Shown here piece after piece: positions 11,547 through 21,742 of a DNA stretch of 64,000 nucleotides. Source of the DNA: Symbiodinium natans (Eukaryota; Sar; Dinophyceae; Suessiales; Symbiodiniaceae); contig CAJNDS010002257.1 in the NCBI GenBank assembly GCA_905221605.1, forward strand, positions 833,922 through 897,921, written 5' to 3'. The translations under genes and the position numbers were made by a program. Position 1 is the first letter of the stretch. Every line of letters starts with the position of its first letter. Under the pieces are notes generated by a model. The model saw nothing but the letters and a program-made list of their open reading frames with translations. It was not told the origin of the DNA and searched no databases.

Positions 11547-12828
11547 TATAGGAGTCTATGGTACTGTGTAATACTGTGTGGTACTCTGTGCCATGGGGTT
11601 TTGTGGTTTTGTTCGTGGTGTAGTTTAGAAAGCAAGCTCAGAACCCAGAGTGAATCCAGCTTCGAAAGATCCAAGGTTGGCTGGCAACTGGACATCGACT
11701 CCGCTTTGAGTCTTTGAGTGAGTGCTCTTTACAGGAAGGTGCCCGTGGCATGGCACTGGTATGCCTGTCGAGCTATCCTCCAAGGCCACAGGACCATAGG
11801 CTTCGTAATCTGGCGGAAAGGCCCCTGGATCTCTGTTGCTTGGGCACCAGCCTGTCGCTGATACAGTGTCACAGTCACAGGATGCGTGAGACGCTTTAGA
11901 AGGAACCAGAGTATGCCAAAAATGCGTCCGTTGCAACTTCGTTTCTGTCAAGGCCGGGGGCCGAAACATGTGCATCATGGAGCTTCTTGTGAAACGTTTA
12001 GCCGGCATCTAGGCATGCCTAAGCGACCTGGAGGGCATGTCTACGACCCACATCCTTGCCAGGATGTGTCCTCGGACACTGAGGACCGGTTGCCGGCAGA
12101 AGCATGGGTTTCCAATGCGAGTTTCTGTTCTCCTTGCAACAATCAGAATGCCACACCTCCCACGTGCGTTGAACCCTTGAACCCTTGGAAAGATCACAGC
12201 AATGGGCCTAAAGTCCAAACCCCGAAAATACTTCACTCGGCTTGCTTTGTGAAGCCATTGTACTTGTAGAACACAACGCTCTATAGCAAGCATGCTTGTA
12301 AGCACGAAGAGAGGATTCTGTGGAGCTGGAGACGCCGTCTGGAACCGTGGCTTTGTCTTGAAGAGCCAAAGGATGTGAGAGCGTGTGTCAGCCCAAAGCC
12401 CGAAAAAATTGAGTGTTTCGTATCACGACAAGGAACACTCAAGCTTCTTTCTAGACTTGGCCAGAGGTTGTGCAAGACGCCGGCGTGCAAATATGTGAGA
12501 ATGGCAAGAAGGCCTATAGAAAACATACCCCCCCCCCCCCGAAATCCCAAACCCTAGGCACAAAAGCCAATTGCCAAGAGCGAAAAAACCCCATTGCCAA
12601 TGCATCCCTAAAGTGGTTGTGTTGATCTTGAAGCATTGCCTCCCGTCCTTGCGAGTGTGAGCGATGAAGCCCTATTCTGGCCCGCTTCGGCCCTTGACTC
12701 TTAGTTCTACACGCCCTTCATGATTCACGTGCTGCTTCGGGGTTCTGTTTGGAATTGTGCGGGCGCTCATGTGTTTCGGTGTAGTTTTGCGGCCTTGCTG
12801 GGGCTTTCTGCCTTACTTTCTGTGCAGA
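11547..12828. other. Intergenic stretch with unresolved open frames
   Basis: Around 11,725-11,899 the plus strand after a CTCTTTACAG acceptor and the minus strand after a GCGACAG acceptor both give protein-like frames, and neither can be preferred. A run of C at 12,529-12,540 is present. No recognised domain. Confidence 0.3.
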
Positions 12829-13022
12829 ACGGAGTCGAAGACATTCGAAGCAAAGCAATGCTTGTGCAGGCCCAGAAGAGGCAACCAGCGAAGGATCTTC
12901 AGTTTCCCCAAATCATGATGAATTTGAATTTTAAAAGCACGATGACGATAATTGCGATTGAACACATCGCGCTCAGTGCACGACGGCGGCTGAGCTCGGC
13001 CCAGACGGCTTGCCCTCGATAG
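12829..13022 (+). CDS. Candidate last exon, unknown protein
   Basis: A TTACTTTCTGTGCAG acceptor precedes a frame beginning NGVEDIRSKAMLVQAQKRQ that stays open for about 63 codons to a TAG. The composition is charged and helical, unlike the cysteine- and proline-heavy opposite strand. It may instead be spliced out earlier, for example after RQPAK at a GA donor. No family is recognised. Confidence 0.38.
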
Positions 13023-13466
13023 GCCCGCGTGCGGGGTCAGGGTCAACTTCAGACATCAATGTTGCCGGGGTTTGGAGAAAAATGGGTTAAACAGGTTAAA
13101 ACAAAAAAGATACTCCTTTCTCGCAGCAAACGTGAGCAAGCAGTGCCTGGCTTGAATGCAGGAGGGCTACCCGGCGTCCAATATTGGGGTGGGTAATTGG
13201 TTTTCATTGGGCTTCGCGGGGAGCACGTACCTGTCTCACACACATGCCTCACCTTTGATCTTTCGACAGCGAACCGGGCGCGGCCCAAATCCCTGAACCC
13301 AAGAACAAATGAATACTGTGCAGACTGTGTTGAGAAATGCTGCTGTCAGGCTCCGTCGGACATGCCACTGGCCTTGCCGCCCTGGTTTTTCAATTTCAAG
13401 CAGCACGGGTTCAAAAAAAGAGCTCAGGTTTGCGAACAACTTTTATGCTAGTGTCTGTTCGCAGGC

Positions 13467-13650
13467 TTCAGCAAGCCATTCAGCAAGCCAACATTCCAAA
13501 GGTATGTAGCTCGGGATGCTCATCATCTCCTTTAGCGCATGCACTGTGCTTGCTTGCACGAAGGAGGAAAAGCTGTATTGACAAGGTGTACAACTTAATC
13601 AAGCATCTTTGGGCACGGAAAGCCTTGGAGGAGCGGCAAGAGCTTTGACA
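13467..13650 (+). CDS. Two short candidate exons beside the tandem array
   Basis: The first (about 13,467-13,500) lies between TCTGTTCGCAG and a consensus AAAG/GTATGT donor and reads LQQAIQQANIPK. The second starts after TTGACAAG near 13,591 and reads VYNLIKHLWARKALEER in phase 0, though another frame there is equally open. They lie immediately left of the 226-bp array and could belong to a gene interrupted by it. Confidence 0.28.
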
Positions 13651-13689
13651 AGTTCAGAGCAGCTCACCGGGGCAGATGCGTGTTGACAT

Positions 13690-16625
13690 TGAGATTCTAT
13701 GGACGGATGGCTGTGTGTTTGAGAAGCCCACCATGGCAAGGGCACCGTTCTTCGTGGTGGCCGTGGGCAAGTTGAGTTTGGCTCCTTGTGCTGTGCTGCC
13801 TCTATATTCCTGGCCCTGCTGGCCTGTTGATGGCGAGCAGGGCAAACCATGGAGGCATCACTTTCCGAGCGTGCTGGTGAAGTTGCTATTCCTGTGGACG
13901 AATGGCTGTGTATTCTCAGCAGCCCACCATGGCAAGGGCACCGTGGCTTCGTGGTGTAAATCCGTGTTGGTGTCGTCCTAGACAGACCGTGGGCAAGTTG
14001 AGTTTGGCTCCTTGTGCTGCGCTGCCTCTATATTCCTGGCCCTGCTGGCCTGTTGATGGCGAGCAGGGCAAACCATGGACGCATCACTCTTCGAGCGGGC
14101 TGTTGAATTTGAGATTCCTGTGGACGAATGGCTGTGTATTCTCAGCAGCCCACCATGGCAAGGGCACCGTGGCTTCGTGGTGTAAATCCGTGTTGGTGTC
14201 GTCCTGCACAGACCGTGGGCAAGTTGAGTTTGGCTCCTTGTGCTGCGCTGCCTCTATATTCCTGGCCCTGCTGGCCTGTTGATGGCGAGCAGGGCAAACC
14301 ATGGAGGCATGAAGTTGCTATTCCTGTGGACGAATGGCTGTGTCTTCTCAGCAGCCCACCATGGCAAGGACACCGTGGCTTCGTGGTGTAAATCCGTGTT
14401 GGTGTCGTCCTAGACAGACCGTGGGCAAGTAGAGTTTGGCTCCTTGTGCTGCGCTGCCTCTATATTCCTGGCCCTGCTGGCCTGTTGATGGCGAGCAGGG
14501 CAAACCATGGAGGCATCACTTTCCGAACGTGCTGTTGAATTTGAGATTCCTGTGGACGAATGGCTGTGTATTCTCAGCAGCCCACCATGGCAAGGGCACC
14601 GTGGCTTCGTGGTGTAAATCCGTGTTGGTGTCGTCCTGCACAGACCGTGGACAAGTTGAGTTTGGCTCCTTGTGCTGCGCTGCCTCCATATTCCTGGCCC
14701 TGCTTGCCTGTTGATGGCGAGCAGGGCAAACCATGGACGCATCACTCTTCGAGCGGGCTGTTGAATTTGAGATTCCTGTGGACGAATGGCTGTGTATTCT
14801 CAGCAGCCCACCATGGCAAGGGCACCGTGGCTTCGTGGTGTAAATCCGTGTTGGTGTCGTCCTAGACAGACCGTGGGCAAGTAGAGTTTGGCTCCTTGTG
14901 CTGCGCTGCCTCTATATTCCTGGCCCTGCTGGCCTGTTGATGGCGAGCAGGGCAAACCATGGAGGCATCACTTTCCGAGCGTGCTGGTGAAGTTGCTATT
15001 CCTGTGGACGAATGGCTGTGTATTCTCAGCAGCCCACCATGGCAAGGGCACCGTGGCTTCGTGGTGTAAGTCCGTGTTGGTGTCGTCCTAGACAGACCGT
15101 GGGCAAGTAGAGTTTGGCTCCTTGTGCTGCGCTGCCTCTATATTCCTGGCCCTGCTGGCCTGTTGATGGCGAGCAGGGCAAACCATGGAGGCATCACTTT
15201 CCGAGCGTGCTGGTGAAGTTGCTATTCCTGTGGACGAATGGCTGTGTATTCTCAGCAGCCCACCATGGCAAGGGCACCGTGGCTTCGTGGTGTAAATCCG
15301 TGTTGGTGTCGTCCTGCACAGACCGTGGGCAAGTCGAGTTTGGCTCCTTGTGCTGCGCTGCCTCTATATTCCTGGCCCTGCTGGCCTGTTGATGGCGAGC
15401 AGGGCAAACCATGGAGGCATCACTTTTCGAGCGTGCCGGTGAAGTTTCTATTCCTGTGGACGAAGTGCTGTGTATTCTCAGCAGCCCACCATGGCAAGGG
15501 CACCGTGGCTTCGTGGTGTAAATCCGTGTTGGTGTCGTCCTAGACAGACCGTGGGCAAGTTGAGTTTGGCTCCTTGTACTGCGCTGCCTCTATATTCCTG
15601 GCCCTGCTGGCCTGTTGATGGCGAGCAGGGCAAACCATGGAGGCATCACTTTTCGAGCGTGCTGGTGAAGTTGCTATTCCTGTGGACGAATGGCTGTGTA
15701 TTCTCAGCAGCCCACCATGGCAAGGGCACCGTGGCTTCGTGGTGTAAATCCGTGTTGGTGTCGTCCTGCACGGACCGTGGGCAAGTAGAGTTTGGCTCCT
15801 TGTGCTGCGCTGCCTCCATATTCCTGGCCCTGCTTGCCTGTTGATGGCGAGCAGGGCAAACCATGGAGGCATCACTTTTCGAGCGTGGTGTTGAATTTGA
15901 GATTCCTGTGGACGAATGGCTGTGTATTCTCAGCAGCACACCATGGCAAGGGCACCGTGGCTTCGTGGTGTAAATCCGTGTTGGTGTCGTCCTACACCGA
16001 CCGTGGGCAAGTAGAGTTTGGCTCCTTGTGCTGCGCTGCCTCTATATTCCTGGCCCTGCTGGCCTGTTGATGGCGAGCAGGGCAAACCATGGAGGCATCA
16101 CTTTCCGAGCGTGCTGTTGAAGTTGCTATTCCTGTGGACGAATGGCTGTGTATTCTCAGCAGCCCACCATGGCAAGGGCACCGTGGCTTCGTGGTGTAAA
16201 TCCGTGTTGGTGTCGTCCTGCACAGACCGTGGGCAAGTTGAGTTTGGCTCCTTGTGCTGCGCTGCCTCTATATTCCTGGCCCTGCTGGCCTGTTGATGGC
16301 GAGCAGGGCAAACCATGGAGGCATCACTTTCCGAGCGTGCTGGTGAAGTTGCTATTCCTGTGGACGAATGTCTGTGAATTCTCAGCAGCCCACCATGGCA
16401 AGGGCACCGTGGCTTCGTGGTGTAAATCCGTGTTGGTGTCGTCCTGCACAGACCGTGGGCAAGTTGAGTTTGGCTCCTTGTGCTGCGCTGCCTCTATATT
16501 CCTGGCACTGCTGGCCTGTTGATGGCGAGCAGGGCAAACCATGGAGGCATCACTTTCCGAGCGTGCTGGTGAAGTTGCTATTCCTGTGGGTTGTCCTGCG
16601 AAGACCGCGGGCAAGTTGAGTTTGT
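13690..16625 (+). repeat. 226-bp tandem array, 13 copies
   Basis: The anchor GGCAAACCATGG recurs at 13841, 14067, 14293, 14499, 14725, 14951, 15177, 15403, 15629, 15855, 16081, 16307 and 16533. Every interval is 226 bases except one of 206, which lacks 20 bases after GGAGGCAT. Copies are nearly identical but mix a few diagnostic variants (GGTGAAGTTGCT versus GTTGAATTTGAG; CCTAGACAG versus CCTGCACAG), as expected from unequal exchange and gene conversion. The leftmost unit is divergent and lacks a ~30-base GTAAAT...CACAG segment found in the others. The rightmost is truncated and runs into exon-like sequence. Because 226 is not a multiple of three, the long open frames seen on both strands are by-products of the repeat. 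Confidence 0.95.
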
Positions 16626-16765
16626 GTTGAAGCGAGTGATCGAAACGAGTGCCAGGCGACTGCAAGCGCTGCTGCTTCCATCCAAAGGGCCGCTGCCAGA
16701 ACGGCCACGACTGCAGGCTGTGGTTCCATGTGGTTCCATGAGCTCCCATACTATTTAATTCACAG
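16604..16765 (+). CDS. Candidate exon at the right edge of the array
   Basis: After CCTGCGAAG, the position equivalent to CCTGCACAG in every array unit, a frame reads GQVEFVLKRVIETSARRLQ and stays open to a TAA near 16,761. It is helical and basic, with strong third-position GC. The array units share only its first few codons, which suggests that the repeat unit spans an intron end and the start of this exon. Confidence 0.4.
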
Positions 16766-16879
16766 ATTTGTGGTGCTGCTTTGCAACGGCTGCCCAAAGC
16801 ATGTAGATCTTTGACCACAAGCACATGCAGCCCGCGAGCAGGTTCTGCCACTTTGACCACGACAAGCGCCGTCGTGCAG

Positions 16880-17001
16880 GAGCTGGGGATCTGGGGCGGC
16901 TGGATTCTGACACTGATGTTGTTGTGGGATCGAGAAGTTGGTTCAGCTTTAGCCCGCAGACCTCAAAGGGCTTCTTGTTGCAGCGGAGCTGTTATAAATA
17001 G
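16880..17001 (+). CDS. Candidate terminal exon
   Basis: A CCGTCGTGCAG acceptor is followed by a frame reading AGDLGRLDSDTDVVVGSRSW and ending in TAG at 16,999-17,001. The composition is clearly protein-like. The phase needs one base from the preceding exon; a GC donor near 16,741 would fit. No family is recognised. Confidence 0.42.
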
Positions 17002-17293
17002 AGACGTGCACTAGTCATGCACTGTGGGGCAATGAGCTCATATCTATTTGTGCATATGCCTGAGAAAACAATCCCCGCCTGACTGACCTGAAGAGAACAC
17101 CAACTATACTTGCACTTAGATAGTTCCGGCAGCTGCGTAATGTTGGACCCTGTTGAGTAGGGGCCTCCCCTTTAAAGTCAATTTGGCCGAATAATTCTTT
17201 AAAGTCTAACGGTTCCCGAAATCCGGCATGTTTTTTAGGATTTGGGGCTTGTTTCGGCCCTGAGGCTCCGGCTTAAAGCCGGGCCTTATGAAT

Positions 17294-17745
17294 TTAAAGC
17301 CGGGCCTTAGGATTTCAAAGGCCGATCTCCTGAAATCCAACCGGCCCGAAACCATTAATTCCCTTTCAGAAACCATTTGAAAAATTGGTTTCGTTCAATC
17401 CGACAAGAGGGTGGTCCAGAGGCCCCCTCGGACCTTGGGGCCCTCTTTAATGTCCGGGCCCCGGCCCGGAGCCCCGATTTGGGATGCCTGGCTGTTTGGG
17501 CTTAAAGGCGGGCCTGTTGATTTTAAAGCCCGGCCTTAGGATTTCAAAGGCCGATTTCCGGAATGCCAACCGGCCCGAAACCAATACTTTCCTTTAAGAA
17601 AATTTCCTTTAAGGAAACCTTTTGAAAAGTTGGTCCCCCTCAATCTGGCAAGGGGGTGGTCCAAGGGCCCCCTCGGACCCTCAATAATAGGACTGTTTCG
17701 GGGCACTCTTTAATGTCCGGGCCCGGCCCGGAGGCTCCGAATTTG
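17294..17745. repeat. Duplicated GC-rich block, two ~228-bp copies
   Basis: TTAGGATTTCAAAGGCCGAT occurs at about 17,308 and again at 17,536, and the homology continues through GGTGGTCC, GGCCCCCTCGGACC, CTCTTTAATGTCCGGGCC and GGCCCGGA. The copies differ by scattered substitutions and by small insertions. The region just downstream (17,767-17,890) has three further short repeats of AAATTCATATAA with CTCATCCC. No ORF is associated. It could be a fragment of an unclassified mobile element. Confidence 0.85.
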
Positions 17746-18923
17746 GAAAAAGCCTATGGATTCCTTTCAAATTCATATAAACTCATCCCGGAACCCTTTT
17801 CGATTCGCGCGGCTCCCTTCTAAATTCATATAAGCTCATCCCTTTTAAATTCATATGGATCCCTTTTCAATCTATCTAAACTCGTCCATATTAAAATCAT
17901 ATAAAACCCGGGCCCGTTTAGAGAGGGCCCAATCCAGCCCTCGACTGTTCAGGGGAGAGGGTCCAACATTAAGACCTAAACCACGCCTCTCACCAATCAT
18001 TCTGCTTCAGCGTGGGTTTCGCTTCATGTTTGTGTGCTGCTCTCGCGCTTGGGTGCTTTGGTTGCAATTGCATGTCGAAGCAGTAGCGTTGAGGAGGGTC
18101 CTGCAACGTTGAATTCTGCTTCAAACCCAATCTTCTGTTTTATGTTTGGCTGCTTGAGCACGTGCCACGTGTGTAACGGTGCCCGAAACGCATTCATACT
18201 AACCCCACGTCTAAAGCATATGCGGCAAAGTGGAGCCAAACGATGAACAACAATCCTTTCTCGTAGCGCAGAGAACAAGAAGGTGCATGACGTGCAAAGG
18301 CTTGGCAGCGTGCAGCATGCAAAGTTAGCCCCACAGTACGCGCAGCCGAGATAGTTTGTGAACACAAGTGCGAACATTGTGCCAAACACTGCGTTTGAAA
18401 GAGTGTCCGTTGCGTTTTCGTCGCGAGATGGGTCTACGGCCCCCCCTGTAATGTTCAGTATGTGTTAGCAAGAAGGAAGAATCACCAGCTGAAACACAAA
18501 CTGGAGCAAATCGAAGAGAGCAAAGACGGCTGGCATCAAATTGGGCCTGCCGAGCACCATCAAGGAGGACGAAAGCGACATCGTCTACCTCGAGCAAGTC
18601 CAATGCTACAATGAACACGACCAAGTAAACTTAAGAGCTGTTCCACACGAGTTCATGACTGAACAACGGGCCATTGTGTTAGTATGCGCTGAAACAACTG
18701 TGGTCGGTGAGCCCGGGAGGCACAAAGAAGAAGAGCAGCCGACAAGTGTCTCCAGACAGCAGCATGACCGGCCGGCGCCTTGTGCGTGTCTGCAGGTTAG
18801 CAGGGTACAGAATCTATAGGCCCATATAGGCCCGCCGCCGTCCCCCTCGTATGAAAGTCAGCTCGGGCTTTCTGTGAAGCTCTAGACTCCAAACAGCCCG
18901 AGCAATGACCCCAGATGACAGAC

Positions 18924-19055
18924 TGCTGCATTCTGCTCCCTGCATCTGAAGAAGGCAGAAAGGAGCTCATCTGCTTCGACAGCAGCATCACAGAGACGTG
19001 CACAAGCTGCACAATCGAAAGTGCACCCCGAGGTGACGGCATATCTCCTGTCCTG
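18924..19055 (+). CDS. Candidate exon
   Basis: After AGATGACAG a frame reads AFCSLHLKKAERSSSASTAA and remains open to a TGA near 19,055, rich in A, S, K, R and Q. Support is compositional only, and the acceptor lacks the usual following G. Confidence 0.22.
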
Positions 19056-19094
19056 ACGCCCGCCATGGGGCCTCGCCAGCCGGGTTGAGGGAAT

Positions 19095-19290
19095 ACATAC
19101 ATGTATCTTTGAACATATGAATGTACGTACATACATACATTAATACATATATATATATATATGTAGATGGTATAAATACAACCTACTTCTGTTTTCGTAT
19201 ATGTATATGTATTGTAGATGTATATGTATATGTATCAAATCTGTGTGCGTGCGCGTGCGTGTGCGCGTGGGTGTGTGCATGGGTGTTTGC
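19095..19290. repeat. TACA/TATG and GT-rich microsatellites
   Basis: A TACATACAT/ATATAT tract (about 19,095-19,165) passes through ATGTATATG repeats (to about 19,235) into a GTGCGCGTG-rich stretch. Frames through it are low complexity and not genes. Confidence 0.9.
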
Positions 19291-19752
19291 GCATATAGGG
19301 CGGGTGGGGGTGGGGGGGGGTTCTACGAATGCTGTACGCGGGCCATTGGGGTGCAGCGGCAGAGAGAGAGATATACATTCTGGTTGCATACATGTTTTAG
19401 AGATGTGTTTGCAGGTTTGGTCGAACCTGGATAGATGGGGATGGAGCCATGAGCAGATTCCTGTCAGCTTTTGCAAGCTAGTAAGACTTCTAGAGTAACG
19501 CCGGCATCTTGTCTGCAGCTTGATTCGGGTTTTATGTTTTTTTGTTGCACGCACCACTCTGCCGACATCTGCCGACTGTGTGGCTGAAAACCCTGAACTA
19601 AGCTTCGCTGTGTATCCTTGTCTTGCATGTCCGAAGAGGCCGTGTGCAGCTGTCGCTTTCAGGGTTGGGGGGTGTCGCTGAAGTGTTTGTGTTCAGTGAA
19701 ACGTTGCGGTGCTCAGTGCTTCCCCGAGCGCGAGACTTTTGAAAATTTCCAG

Positions 19753-19858
19753 CTGCGTACCAGTCCGAGCGTCGAAACCAGCGGCAAAGCAAACCCTGAA
19801 CCGCGCCTCTGGAGTTCCAGACGCAAGAAAGCAAGACTGAAGAGCTTCGGGCCTGCCA
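19753..19858 (+). CDS. Candidate basic, Ser-rich exon
   Basis: Bounded by AAATTTCCAG and a CCTGCCAG/GTGCC donor; it reads LRTSPSVETSGKANPEPRL then a run of basic residues (RRKKARLK). Third-position GC is about 63 percent. The opposite strand is also open, so the call is tentative. Confidence 0.28.
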
Positions 19859-19905
19859 GGTGCCTCTGGCATTCTCGTACTGGGATCATTTCTGCAAGTC
19901 GCACC

Positions 19906-19934
19906 CACCCCCACCCCCCCCCCCCCCCCCCCCC
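19906..19934. repeat. Poly-C tract
   Basis: A nearly pure run of C. Confidence 0.9.
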
Positions 19935-20993
19935 GAAACCTTGAATCATCTATCTTAGGGGTTAAGCATGATTAAATTGGAATCAGCCCCAAAGCCCGAA
20001 ACATAATCGCCAGGCAGCAGCCCATGGCTCTCATCCCGGGTCCGCAGGCGGCCACTTTGTTGTTGGGCAAGGTTTAGGCACTGTAGGTCTGGTTAGCATT
20101 GTAGACACTTTTGCTCAACACGACAAGCTTGTGCTTTCTGGCTTCCTTTAAAGATGTTCTGAGAAATGGCACCGGTGCACTGCTGACTTTTTGTTACGGG
20201 AAAGATCGAGCTTTAAGGGTCTAAGACTAAAAGTTGTCTGTAAGAGCTCAGGGAAAACGTGTCAATGCTGGGTCGAAAGTCGATCTCGGAACTCCCCGGC
20301 TCCTGAAACCGTTCGGCAGCAAAAAGGGTCCAAGACAGTCCAAGAATCAGCGTTCCTCATTAAGCCTCATGACACCGTTCCTTGAAAAGCATCAAGAAGA
20401 GGATGCGTGCTGTAAAGCATTGTAAAGCGCATTCGGGGATGTTTGATGCAAGGCACCGTGCCAGCCAGTGGGGCCCTGTGCGACGACACCCTCAGCGGCA
20501 CCCCTGGCAGAGGGGACTTCGGAGCTTATTGCTTCGCTTATCGTCACTGTTCTTGTCGTTTTTCTGTTTGATTCATGGGTTCGACTCCGTATCCACTAGT
20601 GTGTACATGGCTTCGACTCAATGTGGTTCAACGAAAAGAAATCGCGTTGTGCCAGGCTTGCGGTTACCCCGAGGCACAGCCCCACATGGAGGCTTCAGCA
20701 TTTGAAGAGTACGAGAGTTCGGACCGCGTAGCCGGCGTAGCCGTCACCGATTAGGGAGAATGATGGATCCTAGCACTTGTTGGCACAGCTGGGGGATGGT
20801 CAGGCCAAAAGTGCCCAAGCCCCTGAAGCAGGGAATGTACCCGAACTTCCAAGCAATAAGCTTGTAGAAATCGAGCCGTGCAGCCTTGCGAACGTTTTTT
20901 CTGGAATGAAGGGCTGGCGCTCTTTTTGTTGCTCTCGTGCCGCTGTCGGCAGTCTGGATTTTGGGAGCAAAGCCTCCGATGCAATTTTGGCAG

Positions 20994-21226
20994 GCACCGC
21001 AAATGGCAATGGGATGCATGGAGGAGCAGGCAAGTACGGTCTACATTGACCCGGAGACCCGACACGCAAAAACAGACCTGCCCTGCTTTGTCGTAGCACG
21101 TCGGCTTGCCTCACGCGGCCATCTCAGGTCACAACTGGTCACTGGGTCAAGGATGGAGGGTCGAGTGAATTTTGGATTGGAAGGTCGGCTACGCACCACC
21201 CATGATGCCGAATGCTCGGAGCCCAG
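20994..21226 (+). CDS. Candidate internal exon, unknown protein
   Basis: Lies between an ATTTTGGCAG acceptor (followed by G) and a near-perfect CCCAG/GTGAGC donor. The frame (77 codons plus 2) includes EEQASTVYIDPETRHAKTD and RVNFGLEGRLRTTHDAE and has no stop. No domain is recognised. A different frame just upstream (20,783-21,027) is also open and ends at a GC donor, so two alternatives overlap here. Confidence 0.42.
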
Positions 21227-21481
21227 GTGAGCTTCAGGTCCTGCCCGGCACCCACATGCAGCCACAATATTTAGCATCCTATATTTCACGAAGCGGATCG
21301 CAGTTTGCGATGCGGCTTATCCTGGATGTTTAGGACACTTTTATGCAAAGTAATTCTATACCGGTCACTGGCAACCGCAGTTTCCAGCCCACACTTTTGA
21401 ATGAATCGACGATATTTTCCTAGTCCAATTGTCGGGACAGTGCTCCTCTCTTCCTCCAATTCTATTCAAGTGTCCTCTCAG

Positions 21482-21742
21482 GATTACGGGAACATGCCCA
21501 TGTGGCAAGGCGACTTGTGCGCGGCTCGGTCCGGGAAGGAGCTGGACAAGCTCAACAAGCGGACAAAACTCGCACAAGCTCGAGTCCTCAAGCTAGCGAG
21601 ATTTAGAAATTTAGAAATCTTGATCAGCCACGCCACTGAAGCTTCTGGGGGTTCGAAGGTCGCTGAAGCCGCATGGAACCAGTCGGCTAAAAACACGATT
21701 CTGTGTTTGGACGGCAAGGTTGAATCGGTTTGGATGTTGTGA
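21482..21742 (+). CDS. Candidate exon with Lys-rich helix, unknown protein
   Basis: A TGTCCTCTCAG acceptor is followed by 86 codons reading DYGNMPMWQGDLC, then KELDKLNKRTKLAQARVLK and a serine/alanine-rich part, ending at a stop at 21,742. A GT donor at AAG/GTTGAA (about 21,717) may end the exon earlier. It is one of the more convincing isolated coding segments. It does not join in phase to the exon ending at 21,226, so another exon would be needed between them. Confidence 0.45.
   Translation, partial: DYGNMPMWQGDLCAARSGKELDKLNKRTKLAQARVLKLARFRNLEILISHATEASGGSKVAEAAWNQSAKNTILCLDGKVESVWML

Noticed and set aside
13690-16625. CRISPR-like array
   Set aside because: The whole 226-bp unit repeats with no unique spacers, and the genome is eukaryotic.
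13676-16860. Repeated ~100-codon frames on both strands of the 226-bp array
   Set aside because: The period is not a multiple of three and stops recur once per unit; the frames are repeat artefacts rather than a repeat protein.
20570-20600. GGGTTCGACTCC, a tRNA T-loop-like string
   Set aside because: No A-box, acceptor stem pairing or anticodon arm could be found in the preceding 75 bases.
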